In this document: positions 25,064 to 33,081 of the stretch, one piece after another | Numbering within the stretch: position 1 is the stretch's first letter | How the letters are laid out: each line of letters opens with the position of its first letter | Source: Mycobacteriaceae bacterium | GTDB lineage: Bacteria > Actinomycetota > Actinomycetes > Mycobacteriales > Mycobacteriaceae | Length of the DNA: 44,020 nt | Assembly: GCA_019245755.1 (NCBI GenBank) | Contig: JAFARC010000038.1 | Location: 1-44,020 of the forward strand | Reading direction: 5' to 3' | Notes under the pieces: model-generated | Database searches by the model: none | Told to the model about the DNA's origin: nothing | What the model saw: the letters and a program-made list of their open reading frames with translations, nothing else | Translations under genes and position numbers: made by a program

Positions 25064-25597
25064 TCAGAAGATGTCGAAGCCAGGGTGCTCTGCGGCGAAC
25101 CCGTGGTCGTCCACGACGTGGTGCTCATGGATGGCCGGATCCGTCGGCCCGGCGCCGACGTCGTCGGAGGTGTGCACCTCGTCGGTGGGCATCTGCTGGT
25201 CGAACCCGGCGTCGAAGGAATGCACCTCCGGTCCCAGATCGGCGGCATAGCCGGGCGAAGGATCCAGGGGATGGTCGATCACGTGGTCGACCGGCCGGTC
25301 CACTACGTGCGGATCGGCGACGGCCGGCTCGGGCACGTGGTCGGCGAACGCGTCGAACGCCGCCGTCGCGGCGCCACTAGCCCACACATTGTGGTCAGGG
25401 GTGTCGGCACCGTGGCCGGCGGGGGCGCCCATCGACAGCGACTCCGACACGACCGGGATCAAGTTGTTGACGTCAACACTGGTGACGTCGCCGAGGTGGG
25501 CGTCGGCGATGGCTTGCGACGGGTCTGCGGCGTAACGCGCGGCAGCGTCGGGGTCTCGCACAATCGACATCACGAAGTCGAGTAGTGAGTTCGCCAT
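25064..25597 (-). CDS. iniB: IniB-like protein, short form
   Basis: The N-terminal 50 residues (MANSLLDFVMSIVRDPDAAA, then RYAADPSQAIADAHLGDV, VDVNNLIPVV) match the N-terminal domain of IniB. The remainder differs: M. tuberculosis IniB is about 479 aa and dominated by Gly/Ala repeats. This protein is 177 aa and Asp/His/Pro-rich (VVDRPVDHVIDHPLDP, HEHHVVDDHG). The ATG at 25597 is preferred over the extension to 25621 because it gives the family start. First gene of the iniBAC operon, 82 bp before iniA. Function unknown; IniB is assumed to be exported or envelope-associated. Confidence 0.82.
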   Translation of the reverse strand: MANSLLDFVMSIVRDPDAAARYAADPSQAIADAHLGDVTSVDVNNLIPVVSESLSMGAPAGHGADTPDHNVWASGAATAAFDAFADHVPEPAVADPHVVDRPVDHVIDHPLDPSPGYAADLGPEVHSFDAGFDQQMPTDEVHTSDDVGAGPTDPAIHEHHVVDDHGFAAEHPGFDIF

Positions 25598-25648
25598 CGC
25601 AGGAGTTCCTTCGTGAGGCACGGACCGGCCCGTTAATTCAACTTTTCG

Positions 25649-25748
25649 ATGGTATCCACCACCAACTAATGACGGATCGGTGTCGAACCCACCCCGTCAA
25701 GGTGACCATTAGGGGACCGATTCTTAGGGGTTCGGCGGTGGTTAGGGG
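25649..25748 (-). promoter_or_regulatory. iniB promoter with upstream CCCCTAA motif series
   Basis: On the minus strand TACCAT (25649-25654) is a good -10 element, giving a 5' leader of about 45 bases to iniB. Upstream of it, CCCCTAA occurs at 25709-25715, 25724-25730 and 25742-25748, spaced 15 and 18 bp. This position and spacing fit an activator such as IniR, encoded nearby. The opposite strand serves the Hsp70-like gene starting at 25827, so the motifs may govern both directions. Confidence 0.55.
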
Positions 25749-25826
25749 ATGTCGCACGTCGGGGGGCTGTCAGCCGCTATGGTGAGGAACGGCCCGGAGC
25801 CTACGACAGGTAATGTGCGACGCAAC

Positions 25827-27635
25827 ATGAGCGACTCAGTAGGGTTGTCCATCGGGATGACCCACCTCGTCGCCGCGCGTGTGGGCGACACCCCGATCAG
25901 ACGTCGCGCGGTGCTGACGCTTTTCCCGAATCGCGCGCCCGCGGTCGGTTTGCCGTCGGAGAACCCCGACCTGACCGAGCCCGGGCTGGTGCTGACCGGA
26001 TTCGTAGAACGCGTCGGCGACCCGGTGCCGCTGCTCGCCCCGGACGGGTCCACCCATCGCGCCGACCAGCTGCTGGTCGAGGCGCTCGACGCGATGGTGG
26101 CTGCGGTCGGCGGCCCACCGCCATCCGACGTCACGATCGCGGTGCCCGCGCACTGGAGCCCGGCCGTGCTGGGTGCGCTGCGGGCCAGCTTGCGCACCAA
26201 AGCAAATCTTTCGCCGCACGGCGTTGCGCCGCCGCTGATCTCCGACGCGAGCGCGGCCCTGGCCGCCTTGCAGGTGAGTCCCGGTCTGCCGAACAACGGA
26301 ATCGTCGCGCTGCTCGACTTCGGCGGCAGCGGCACCAACATCACCCTGGCCGACGCGGCCAGCAACTTCGAGCCGATCGACGAGACCGTCCGCTACACCG
26401 AGTTCTCCGGCGACCAAATCGATCAGGCGCTGCTGACCCATGTGCTCGCCGACATCAGCGGGGCGGGGGGCATGGACCCGACCGGCACCGTGGCGGTCGG
26501 CGCCTTGACCCGGCTGCGCGACCAGGCCCGGCTGGCCAAGGAACGGCTGTCGGCCGAGACCGCGGCGGAGCTGCCCGCTGACTTGCCCGGTTACCGCTCG
26601 AACATCCGGGTTACCCGCAACGAACTGGAAAGCCTGATCCGCGGCCCGTTCGCCGGCGTCATCTTCGCATTGGAAGAACTGCTGCAGCGCAACAGGATTG
26701 CCGGGGCCGGCCTGTCGGCCGTCGCGACGGTCGGCGGCGGTGCGAGCATCCCGCTGATCACCCAGCGGCTGTCGGAGCATTTCCGGGTACCGGTGATCAC
26801 CACCGGCCAGCCGGCGCTGAACACCGCCGCCGGGGCGGCGCTGATCGCCTCCCGCGGCCCCGCCGACGCGCCGACCGGTCTGGCGACGGCAGCCGACGCT
26901 CCCACCAGCATGGCGGACGCGGTGTGGGCCGCCGGGGCGGCGGGGCTGGCCGCCACCGAATCGGCCGCCGACGGCGCCGCCTCGGCCACGTTCCGGGCGC
27001 TGGCCTGGTCCGAGGAACAAGGCGCCAACGAGCCGGTGCCCTACTCCGGCAACGATTACGACTACGACCCCGGCGCGACCGGCGCCCGGCCGCAGCTGGA
27101 CTTTTCGCCGACCGAGGAGCCGCCGCCCGTCGAGGAGCCGCTGCCCTGGTATCGCCGTCCGCAGCTGATTTTCGCCGCGGCCGCGGTCCTGCTGCTGGCC
27201 GCGGTCGGTGGCTTGGCGTACACGCTCACCAGTAAGAGCAGCAGTTCCGGTGGTACGCCGACGGCCACGTCGCCGGCCGTCACGAACCCTGAGTCGCCCG
27301 GTGTGCCGCTGACCCAGACCGTCACTGTCACCGGCGCCAACGGCAGCCCCACCGTGGTCACCCCGCCTGCACCGCCGCCGGCCCCCGGCCCGAACCCCAC
27401 GTCGCCGCCGCCCACTTCGCCCAGCACGGCGCCCACCACGACGACGGAGCCGACCACGGCCACCACGACGACCACGTACGTAACGACCACGACTCAACCG
27501 ACGACCACGACAGCGCCGCCGGTGACTACCACCACGGCTGCGCCGCCGACCACCAGCGCCGCCCCGCCAACGTCGAGCGCTGCGCCGCCACCCACGTCGC
27601 AACGCCAGATAATCACCCTCTTCCCGCACCGGTGA
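25827..27635 (+). CDS. Degenerate Hsp70-like membrane protein with Pro/Thr-rich tail
   Basis: Protein of 602 aa from ATG 25827. The N-terminal 350 residues have the Hsp70/actin fold outline: VGLSIGMTHLVAARVG for phosphate-1, LLDFGGSGTNITLAD for phosphate-2 and VATVGGGASIPLITQRLSEH for the adenosine motif. The phosphate-1 Asp of GIDLGTT is replaced (GLSIGMT), so normal ATP hydrolysis is doubtful. A membrane segment, PQLIFAAAAVLLLAAVGGLAY (about residues 446-466), follows an acidic linker. The outer tail is Pro/Thr-rich and ends QRQIITLFPHR. No peptide-binding domain is present. It is divergent from iniB and 18 bp upstream of iniR, so cell-envelope signalling is a reasonable guess. Confidence 0.75.
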   Translation: MSDSVGLSIGMTHLVAARVGDTPIRRRAVLTLFPNRAPAVGLPSENPDLTEPGLVLTGFVERVGDPVPLLAPDGSTHRADQLLVEALDAMVAAVGGPPPSDVTIAVPAHWSPAVLGALRASLRTKANLSPHGVAPPLISDASAALAALQVSPGLPNNGIVALLDFGGSGTNITLADAASNFEPIDETVRYTEFSGDQIDQALLTHVLADISGAGGMDPTGTVAVGALTRLRDQARLAKERLSAETAAELPADLPGYRSNIRVTRNELESLIRGPFAGVIFALEELLQRNRIAGAGLSAVATVGGGASIPLITQRLSEHFRVPVITTGQPALNTAAGAALIASRGPADAPTGLATAADAPTSMADAVWAAGAAGLAATESAADGAASATFRALAWSEEQGANEPVPYSGNDYDYDPGATGARPQLDFSPTEEPPPVEEPLPWYRRPQLIFAAAAVLLLAAVGGLAYTLTSKSSSSGGTPTATSPAVTNPESPGVPLTQTVTVTGANGSPTVVTPPAPPPAPGPNPTSPPPTSPSTAPTTTTEPTTATTTTTYVTTTTQPTTTTAPPVTTTTAAPPTTSAAPPTSSAAPPPTSQRQIITLFPHR

Positions 27636-27653
27636 CGGCGAAGCCACCAAGCC

Positions 27654-30155
27654 ATGAGCAGCCCGCCGTCGACTGACGTTGCGGCGCCGGCTCGCGAATT
27701 GATCGGCGCGCTGGCCGCCGTCCCCACCACGGCGGCAAAGATCCTGGTCCTCGGCGGAGTGGGCACGGGCAAGAGCACCGTGCTTGCCGCGGTACGGGCG
27801 GCACTCCGGTCAGCCGGTGTCGACGTGTGGGCGCGGCCCCCGCCGGCCGGGGAACGGGTCGGGGCGGCCGTCGTGGTCGACGACGCGCACCTGCTGTCCG
27901 ATGCCGAGCTGGAAGCCCTCACCGAACGGGTGACCGACCCGGGCTCGACCGTGGTCGCGGCCGCCGAGCCGTACCAGCATCATGGCCGGCTGCGTGCGCT
28001 GATGGTCGCATTGGAGCGGGAGAATTCCGCGATCACGCTGGGAGCGCTGCCCGCCAACGAGCTGCACCGCGCCGCGGTCGCGGCGATGGGGGGCCCGCCG
28101 TCGGCGGAGGTGAGCCGCGCCCTGATGGCCGCGACCGCCGGGCTGCCGTTCCTGGTGCGCGCCGCGCTGCAGGATGCGCCGCCAGCCGGCCAGCCGGTGG
28201 TGACGATCGCCCAGGCTGCGCGCTTCGCACTGATCGACCGGCTCAGAGGGGTCGACGAACCGATCCTAGACACACTGCTGATCGCGTCGTTGAACGCAGA
28301 CCTCGGCGCCGCCGACGTCGCCGCAGCACTTGACATCGCGCCGGAGCAGGCGCTGCTGCTGGTGGACAGGGCCCGGGGCAGCGGCCTTGTCGAGCCGTCG
28401 CACAGTGTGTCGTTCTTGCGGTCCGTGCACCGCGCCGTCGCACAGATCATCGGTGCGGCGCGCCATCACGAGATCGAAAAGTCTTTGTTGACAACGCAGC
28501 TGGGGGTTCAAACCCTGTCAACCGATCTGGCGCTGCGGCTTGCCGAGCACGGGATGCGCGACGAAAGCCTGGCCGGCGTGCTGCGAGCCCAGGCCGAGCA
28601 GGCGTCCGGTCAGCCGGCGCAGGCCGCCCGGCTCTACCGCGCCGCGGTCGACGCCGGCGCGAAAGGGCTCAACGCCGCCCTCGCCGACGCGCTGGCGCTG
28701 ACGGAAGATTGTGCTACCGCCGCAGGGCTTGCCGACGAGCTGCTGGCGTCCGAGGACGCGGCCGAGCGCGCCGCAGCGGTCCGGATCGCGGCATCGGTCG
28801 CGGTACACGACGGAAACGCCGGACAGGCCGCCGATCTGTTTCGGTGGCTGGGCCCGCACCCCGAGGCGCTGGTCAGCGCCGCGGGAGCGGTTGTGCTGCT
28901 GGGCGCCGGTGACGTCGCCGCCGCCCGCGGCGCGCTCGACGCCCAGGATGCCGGGCCGCCGACTACCGCCGCACGCGCCGCCCGCAGCCTCGCCGACGGG
29001 CTGCTGGCCACCCTGGAGCAGCCGTTTTCGGTGGCAATCGGCCGGCTCGGCCAGTCGCTGACCGGGGAATCGGCTGCGCGCGGGGCGGCTCCCGACACGC
29101 CGGCCGCGCTGGTCACGCTCGTCGCGCTGCACGGCGGCGACGCGGTGCGGGCGCGCAGCGTGATCGGGCGGGCGGTGCGCGGCGACTCGCCGTCGCCTCG
29201 ACACCGGCTGCTGCTCGGCTGGGTCAAGATGCTCGACGGGCAGCTCGCGTCGGCGGGCGTCGACGTCGCAGCGCTGGGCCAGGATGTGTCGGTCTCGCTG
29301 CACCGCCGCGACGCGCTGTGGGCGGCGGCGCTGCGTACCGGTTTGGCGCGCCGCAGCGGCGACGGCGGTGCGGTGCAGAAGAACTGGTATGCGGCCATCG
29401 AGGTGCTGGCCGAATATGCGATCGACCTGTACTCGCTGCTGCCGCTGGGCGAGCTGTGGATCGCCGCCGCGCGGCTGCGCCAAACGGACCGGCTGCAGCA
29501 TACTGTCGACCAGGCGTTCGAGTTGCTGGAGCGGGCCGGCAACCCGGTGCTGTGGTCGGTGCCGCTGCACTGGGCCGGCGTGCACGCCGGGATCCTGGCC
29601 AACTCGCCGCAAGCCGTCGCCCCGCACGGTAAGGCGCTGACGGCGGCCGCGGCCGAGAGCGCCTTCGCCAAGTCCCTGGCGGCCGCGGGTCGCGCCTGGC
29701 TGCGGGTGCTGGCGAATCACGTGGACACCGACGAGGTGACGGCGGCAGCGCGCGGGCTTGCCGAGTTCGGCCACACCTGGGACGCCACCCGGCTGGCCAG
29801 CCAGGCGGCACTGCAGACCAGCGACGCGCGGGTGTCCGGCGCGATGTTGCAGCTGGCCCGCGACCTGAAAATGACCTCCGTCGCCGACGAGGCGCCGGGG
29901 GCCCCCGCAAGCGCGCCGACCGAGCGACCGGCCGCGACCGGGGCGGCGACCCGGCTGTCGGAACGCGAACGCGAGGTCGCCGAATTGCTCCTGCTCGGAA
30001 TGCCGTACCGCGACATCGGCGGCCAGCTGTTCATCTCGGCGAAGACCGTGGAGCATCACGTGGCGCGGATCCGCCGGCGCCTGGGCGCCGAGTCGCGCTC
30101 GGAGATGCTGTCGATGCTTCGCGCGATGCTCGCCCCGCAGGCTGAATCCACTTAG
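27654..30155 (+). CDS. iniR: LuxR-type ATPase regulator IniR
   Basis: Large regulator of 833 aa, similar in size and position to M. tuberculosis Rv0339c. The M. marinum relative is, from memory, the IniR activator of iniBAC. The N-terminal NTPase has a P-loop GGVGTGKSTVLAAV (residues 34-47) and Walker B VVVDDAHLL. A long Ala/Leu-rich, TPR-like helical middle follows (about residues 260-740). The C-terminal LuxR/GerE helix-turn-helix is LSEREREVAELLLLGMPYRD followed by IGGQLFISAKTVEHHVARIR. The pattern is that of STAND/MalT-type regulators, in which ligand binding and ATP switch on DNA binding. It lies downstream of the Hsp70-like gene and next to its likely target operon. Confidence 0.88.
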   Translation: MSSPPSTDVAAPARELIGALAAVPTTAAKILVLGGVGTGKSTVLAAVRAALRSAGVDVWARPPPAGERVGAAVVVDDAHLLSDAELEALTERVTDPGSTVVAAAEPYQHHGRLRALMVALERENSAITLGALPANELHRAAVAAMGGPPSAEVSRALMAATAGLPFLVRAALQDAPPAGQPVVTIAQAARFALIDRLRGVDEPILDTLLIASLNADLGAADVAAALDIAPEQALLLVDRARGSGLVEPSHSVSFLRSVHRAVAQIIGAARHHEIEKSLLTTQLGVQTLSTDLALRLAEHGMRDESLAGVLRAQAEQASGQPAQAARLYRAAVDAGAKGLNAALADALALTEDCATAAGLADELLASEDAAERAAAVRIAASVAVHDGNAGQAADLFRWLGPHPEALVSAAGAVVLLGAGDVAAARGALDAQDAGPPTTAARAARSLADGLLATLEQPFSVAIGRLGQSLTGESAARGAAPDTPAALVTLVALHGGDAVRARSVIGRAVRGDSPSPRHRLLLGWVKMLDGQLASAGVDVAALGQDVSVSLHRRDALWAAALRTGLARRSGDGGAVQKNWYAAIEVLAEYAIDLYSLLPLGELWIAAARLRQTDRLQHTVDQAFELLERAGNPVLWSVPLHWAGVHAGILANSPQAVAPHGKALTAAAAESAFAKSLAAAGRAWLRVLANHVDTDEVTAAARGLAEFGHTWDATRLASQAALQTSDARVSGAMLQLARDLKMTSVADEAPGAPASAPTERPAATGAATRLSEREREVAELLLLGMPYRDIGGQLFISAKTVEHHVARIRRRLGAESRSEMLSMLRAMLAPQAEST

Positions 30156-30214
30156 GGCAGCCTATGTCGGGCTGAGCACCTGGAAGGTGTCACTATGAGC
30201 AGGCAGACACGCGA

Positions 30215-30257
30215 AGTTACTGGCCGGTAACTAAGCGGTAGTTACTATTGAGTAACT
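30215..30257. promoter_or_regulatory. Two tandem AGTTACT/AGTAACT palindromes
   Basis: AGTTAC-N6-GTAACT (30215-30232) and AGTTACT-ATTG-AGTAACT (30240-30257) are 18-bp palindromes with perfect 6- and 7-bp arms. They are offset by exactly 25 bp and lie 22 bp or more upstream of the Fe-S oxidoreductase GTG at 30279. Shape and spacing suit a dimeric repressor (TetR-type is typical) bound at two sites. The regulator is not identifiable from this window. Confidence 0.75.
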
Positions 30258-30278
30258 TAGGGACCAGGGAGGCTACGG

Positions 30279-33041
30279 GTGACCACGCAGACGCTGATCA
30301 GGCTGATCGTCGGCCTGTCGATGACCGCGATCGTCGCGTTGTTGTCGGCCCGACGGGTGCTGTGGCTGGCTAACCTGGTGCGGGCCGGGCGGCCGGCCGA
30401 AGGTCGCACCGATAACCTCGGCGAGCGCATCAAGACGCAGATCACCGAGGTGTTCGGCCAGACCCGGTTGCTGCGCTGGTCGATTCCCGGCCTGGCCCAC
30501 TTCTTCACGATGTGGGGCTTTTTCATCCTGCTGACCGTCTACATCGAGGCCTACGGCACACTGTTTCAGCCGAACTTTCACATTCCGCTCATCGGCCGGT
30601 GGGACGCGCTCGGGTTCGTGCAGGATTTCTTCGCGCTCGCCGTGCTGCTCGGCATCATCACGTTCGCGGTGATCCGCGTCATGCAGGAGCCCAAGGAACA
30701 CGGCCGCTCGTCGCGGTTCTACGGCTCGCACACCGGGGGTGCGTGGCTGATCCTGTTGATGATCTTCAACGTCATCTGGACCTATGCCCTGTTCCGCGGG
30801 GCGTCGGAAAACAACGGCACCCTGCCGTACGGCTGGGGGGCCTTCTTCTCACATGGCATGGGCGTGGTGCTGCACCCGCTGGGACATACCGGCAACGAAA
30901 TCCTGGAAACCGTCGCCCTGCTGCTGCACATCGCCGTGATGTTGGCCTTTCTGCTGATCGTGTTGCACTCCAAGCACCTGCACATCTTCCTGGCGCCGAT
31001 CAACGTCACGTTCAAGCGGCTGCCCGACGGCCTGGGGCCGCTGCTGCCCGTGGAGCACGACGGCAAGCCGGTCGACTTCGAGGATCCACCGGAGGACGCG
31101 GTCTTCGGTCGCGGCAAGATCGAGGACTTCACCTGGAAGGGGATGCTCGACTTCGCGACCTGTACCGAATGCGGGCGCTGCCAGTCGCAGTGTCCGGCCT
31201 GGAATACCGGAAAACCGTTGTCGCCCAAGCTTGTCATCATGGACCTGCGCGACCACTGGATGGCCAAGGCACCGTACATCCTGGGCACCACGCCGTATCC
31301 GCTCGAGGGCATGGACCTTGAAACGCCCAAGGAAGAGGCCCACCATGTGCCCGAGTCAGGGTTCGGCCGGGTTCCCGGCTCGGGCCCGGCGCAGGGGCTG
31401 CGACCGCTGGTCGGCACCGCGGAGCAGGGCGGCGTGATCGACCCCGACGTGCTGTGGTCGTGCACCACCTGCGGCGCGTGCGTCGAGCAGTGCCCGGTGG
31501 ACATCGAGCACGTCGACCACATCGTTGATATGCGCCGCTACCAGGTGATGATGGAGTCGGAGTTCCCGTCCGAGCTCGCGGTGCTGTTCAAAAACCTGGA
31601 AACCAAGTCAAACCCGTGGGGCCAGAACGCCAAGGACCGGCTCAACTGGATCGACGAGGTCGACTTCGACGTGCCCGTGTACGGCGTCGACGCTGACAGC
31701 TTCGACGGGTATGAGTATCTGTTCTGGGTCGGCTGTGCCGGCGCGTTCGAGGACCGGGCCAAGAAGACAACGAAGGCCGTCGCGGAGCTGCTGGCGATCG
31801 CCGGGGTCAAGTACCTGGTGCTAGGTGCCGAGGAGACCTGCAACGGCGACTCGGCTCGCCGCTCCGGCAACGAGTTCCTGTTCCAGCAGCTGGCCGCGGC
31901 CACCGTCGAGACACTCAACGGCGTGTTCGAAGGCGTCGAGACCGCCGACCGCAAGATCGTCGTGACGTGCCCGCACTGCTTCAACACCATCGGCCGGGAG
32001 TACAAGCAGCTCGGCGCCAACTTCACTGTGCTGCACCACACGCAACTGCTGAACCGGCTGGTGCGGGACAAGAAACTGGTGCCGGTCGCGCCGGTCAGCC
32101 AGGACGTCACCTACCACGACCCGTGCTATCTGGGCCGGCACAACAAGGTTTATGAGGCGCCGCGGGAGCTGATCGAGGCGTCGGGTGTCTCGCTGCGCGA
32201 AATGCCGCGGCACGCCGAGACCGGTTTGTGCTGTGGGGCGGGTGGCGCGCGGATGTGGATGGAAGAACACATCGGCAAGCGCGTCAACCACGAGCGCGTC
32301 GACGAGGCCATCATGACCGACGTGTCAAAGATCGCCACCGGATGCCCGTTCTGCCGGGTGATGATGACCGACGGTCTGACCGACCGCCAGGAGAGCGGTA
32401 AGGGCGAGGGCATGGAGGTGCTCGACGTCGCGCAGCTGCTGCTGGGTGCGATCGACAAAGGTGCCGTCGAGCTGCCGCCGAAGAAGAAGCCAGAGCCTGC
32501 CCCCGTCAAGGCTGCGACCGCGACGGCGCCGGCGAGCGCTCCTGGGCAGGCGCCGGCGGCGCCCAGCGGCGATGGGACGCAGAAGGCGGCCAAGCCGGTT
32601 ACCGGGCTGGGCATCGCGGGCGGTGCGAAGCGCCCGGGCGCGAAGAAGGCCGCTGCGGCGCCGGCCGAGGCTGCTGCGGCGCCGGCCGAGGCTGCTGCAG
32701 CGCCGGCCGAGGCCGCCGCGGCGCCGGCCGCCGAAAAGCCCGACCACGCAGGCGAGCCCACGGTGGTTCAGCCGCCCAACGTTGATCCGAGCAAGGCCCA
32801 GCCGGTCGAGACCGCACCGGTGAAGGGGCTCGGCATCGCGGCGGGTGCCAAGCGCCCCGGCGCCCGTAAAGCCGCTGTCGCAGCGGAAGCCCAGCCAACG
32901 GCACCGTCGGCCGAAGCGCCCGCCGCGAAAAACGAAGCGCCACAAGTGGAGCCAGACGGCGACGGAGAACGCGGCGCGGCGACCCCGCCGGTCAAGGGTC
33001 TCGGCATCGCCCGCGGCGCGCGACCACCGGGTAAACGCTGA
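30279..33041 (+). CDS. Membrane-bound Fe-S oxidoreductase (heterodisulfide reductase-like)
   Basis: Protein of 920 aa related to Rv0338c, an essential protein of unknown electron partners. The N-terminal region (residues 1-250) has about five membrane segments in the style of nitrate-reductase gamma subunits. Two [4Fe-4S] motifs follow: CTECGRCQSQCP (about 294-305) and CTTCGACVEQCP (about 394-405). Two CCG-type domains follow; the second carries CCGAGGARMWME (about 650), and the first is variant (EETCNGDSARR, TCPHCFN). The last 190 residues are disordered, Ala/Pro-rich and carry three GLGIAxGAxxPG motifs. GTG 30279 has a strong ribosome site (AGGGAGG, 6 bases away). It probably moves electrons between quinones and an unknown cytoplasmic partner. 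Confidence 0.88.
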   Translation: MTTQTLIRLIVGLSMTAIVALLSARRVLWLANLVRAGRPAEGRTDNLGERIKTQITEVFGQTRLLRWSIPGLAHFFTMWGFFILLTVYIEAYGTLFQPNFHIPLIGRWDALGFVQDFFALAVLLGIITFAVIRVMQEPKEHGRSSRFYGSHTGGAWLILLMIFNVIWTYALFRGASENNGTLPYGWGAFFSHGMGVVLHPLGHTGNEILETVALLLHIAVMLAFLLIVLHSKHLHIFLAPINVTFKRLPDGLGPLLPVEHDGKPVDFEDPPEDAVFGRGKIEDFTWKGMLDFATCTECGRCQSQCPAWNTGKPLSPKLVIMDLRDHWMAKAPYILGTTPYPLEGMDLETPKEEAHHVPESGFGRVPGSGPAQGLRPLVGTAEQGGVIDPDVLWSCTTCGACVEQCPVDIEHVDHIVDMRRYQVMMESEFPSELAVLFKNLETKSNPWGQNAKDRLNWIDEVDFDVPVYGVDADSFDGYEYLFWVGCAGAFEDRAKKTTKAVAELLAIAGVKYLVLGAEETCNGDSARRSGNEFLFQQLAAATVETLNGVFEGVETADRKIVVTCPHCFNTIGREYKQLGANFTVLHHTQLLNRLVRDKKLVPVAPVSQDVTYHDPCYLGRHNKVYEAPRELIEASGVSLREMPRHAETGLCCGAGGARMWMEEHIGKRVNHERVDEAIMTDVSKIATGCPFCRVMMTDGLTDRQESGKGEGMEVLDVAQLLLGAIDKGAVELPPKKKPEPAPVKAATATAPASAPGQAPAAPSGDGTQKAAKPVTGLGIAGGAKRPGAKKAAAAPAEAAAAPAEAAAAPAEAAAAPAAEKPDHAGEPTVVQPPNVDPSKAQPVETAPVKGLGIAAGAKRPGARKAAVAAEAQPTAPSAEAPAAKNEAPQVEPDGDGERGAATPPVKGLGIARGARPPGKR
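32649..32729 (+). repeat. Four 21-bp direct repeats encoding AAAAPAE
   Basis: Units start at 32649, 32670, 32691 and 32712, with core GCTGCTGCGGCGCCGGCCGA; the fourth is truncated. They sit in the disordered tail of the Fe-S oxidoreductase and are in frame, so copy-number change alters only tail length. Confidence 0.8.
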
Positions 33042-33081
33042 GGTGGCCGAAGGGAAATACGCGCTGGACAGCGATGAGACG

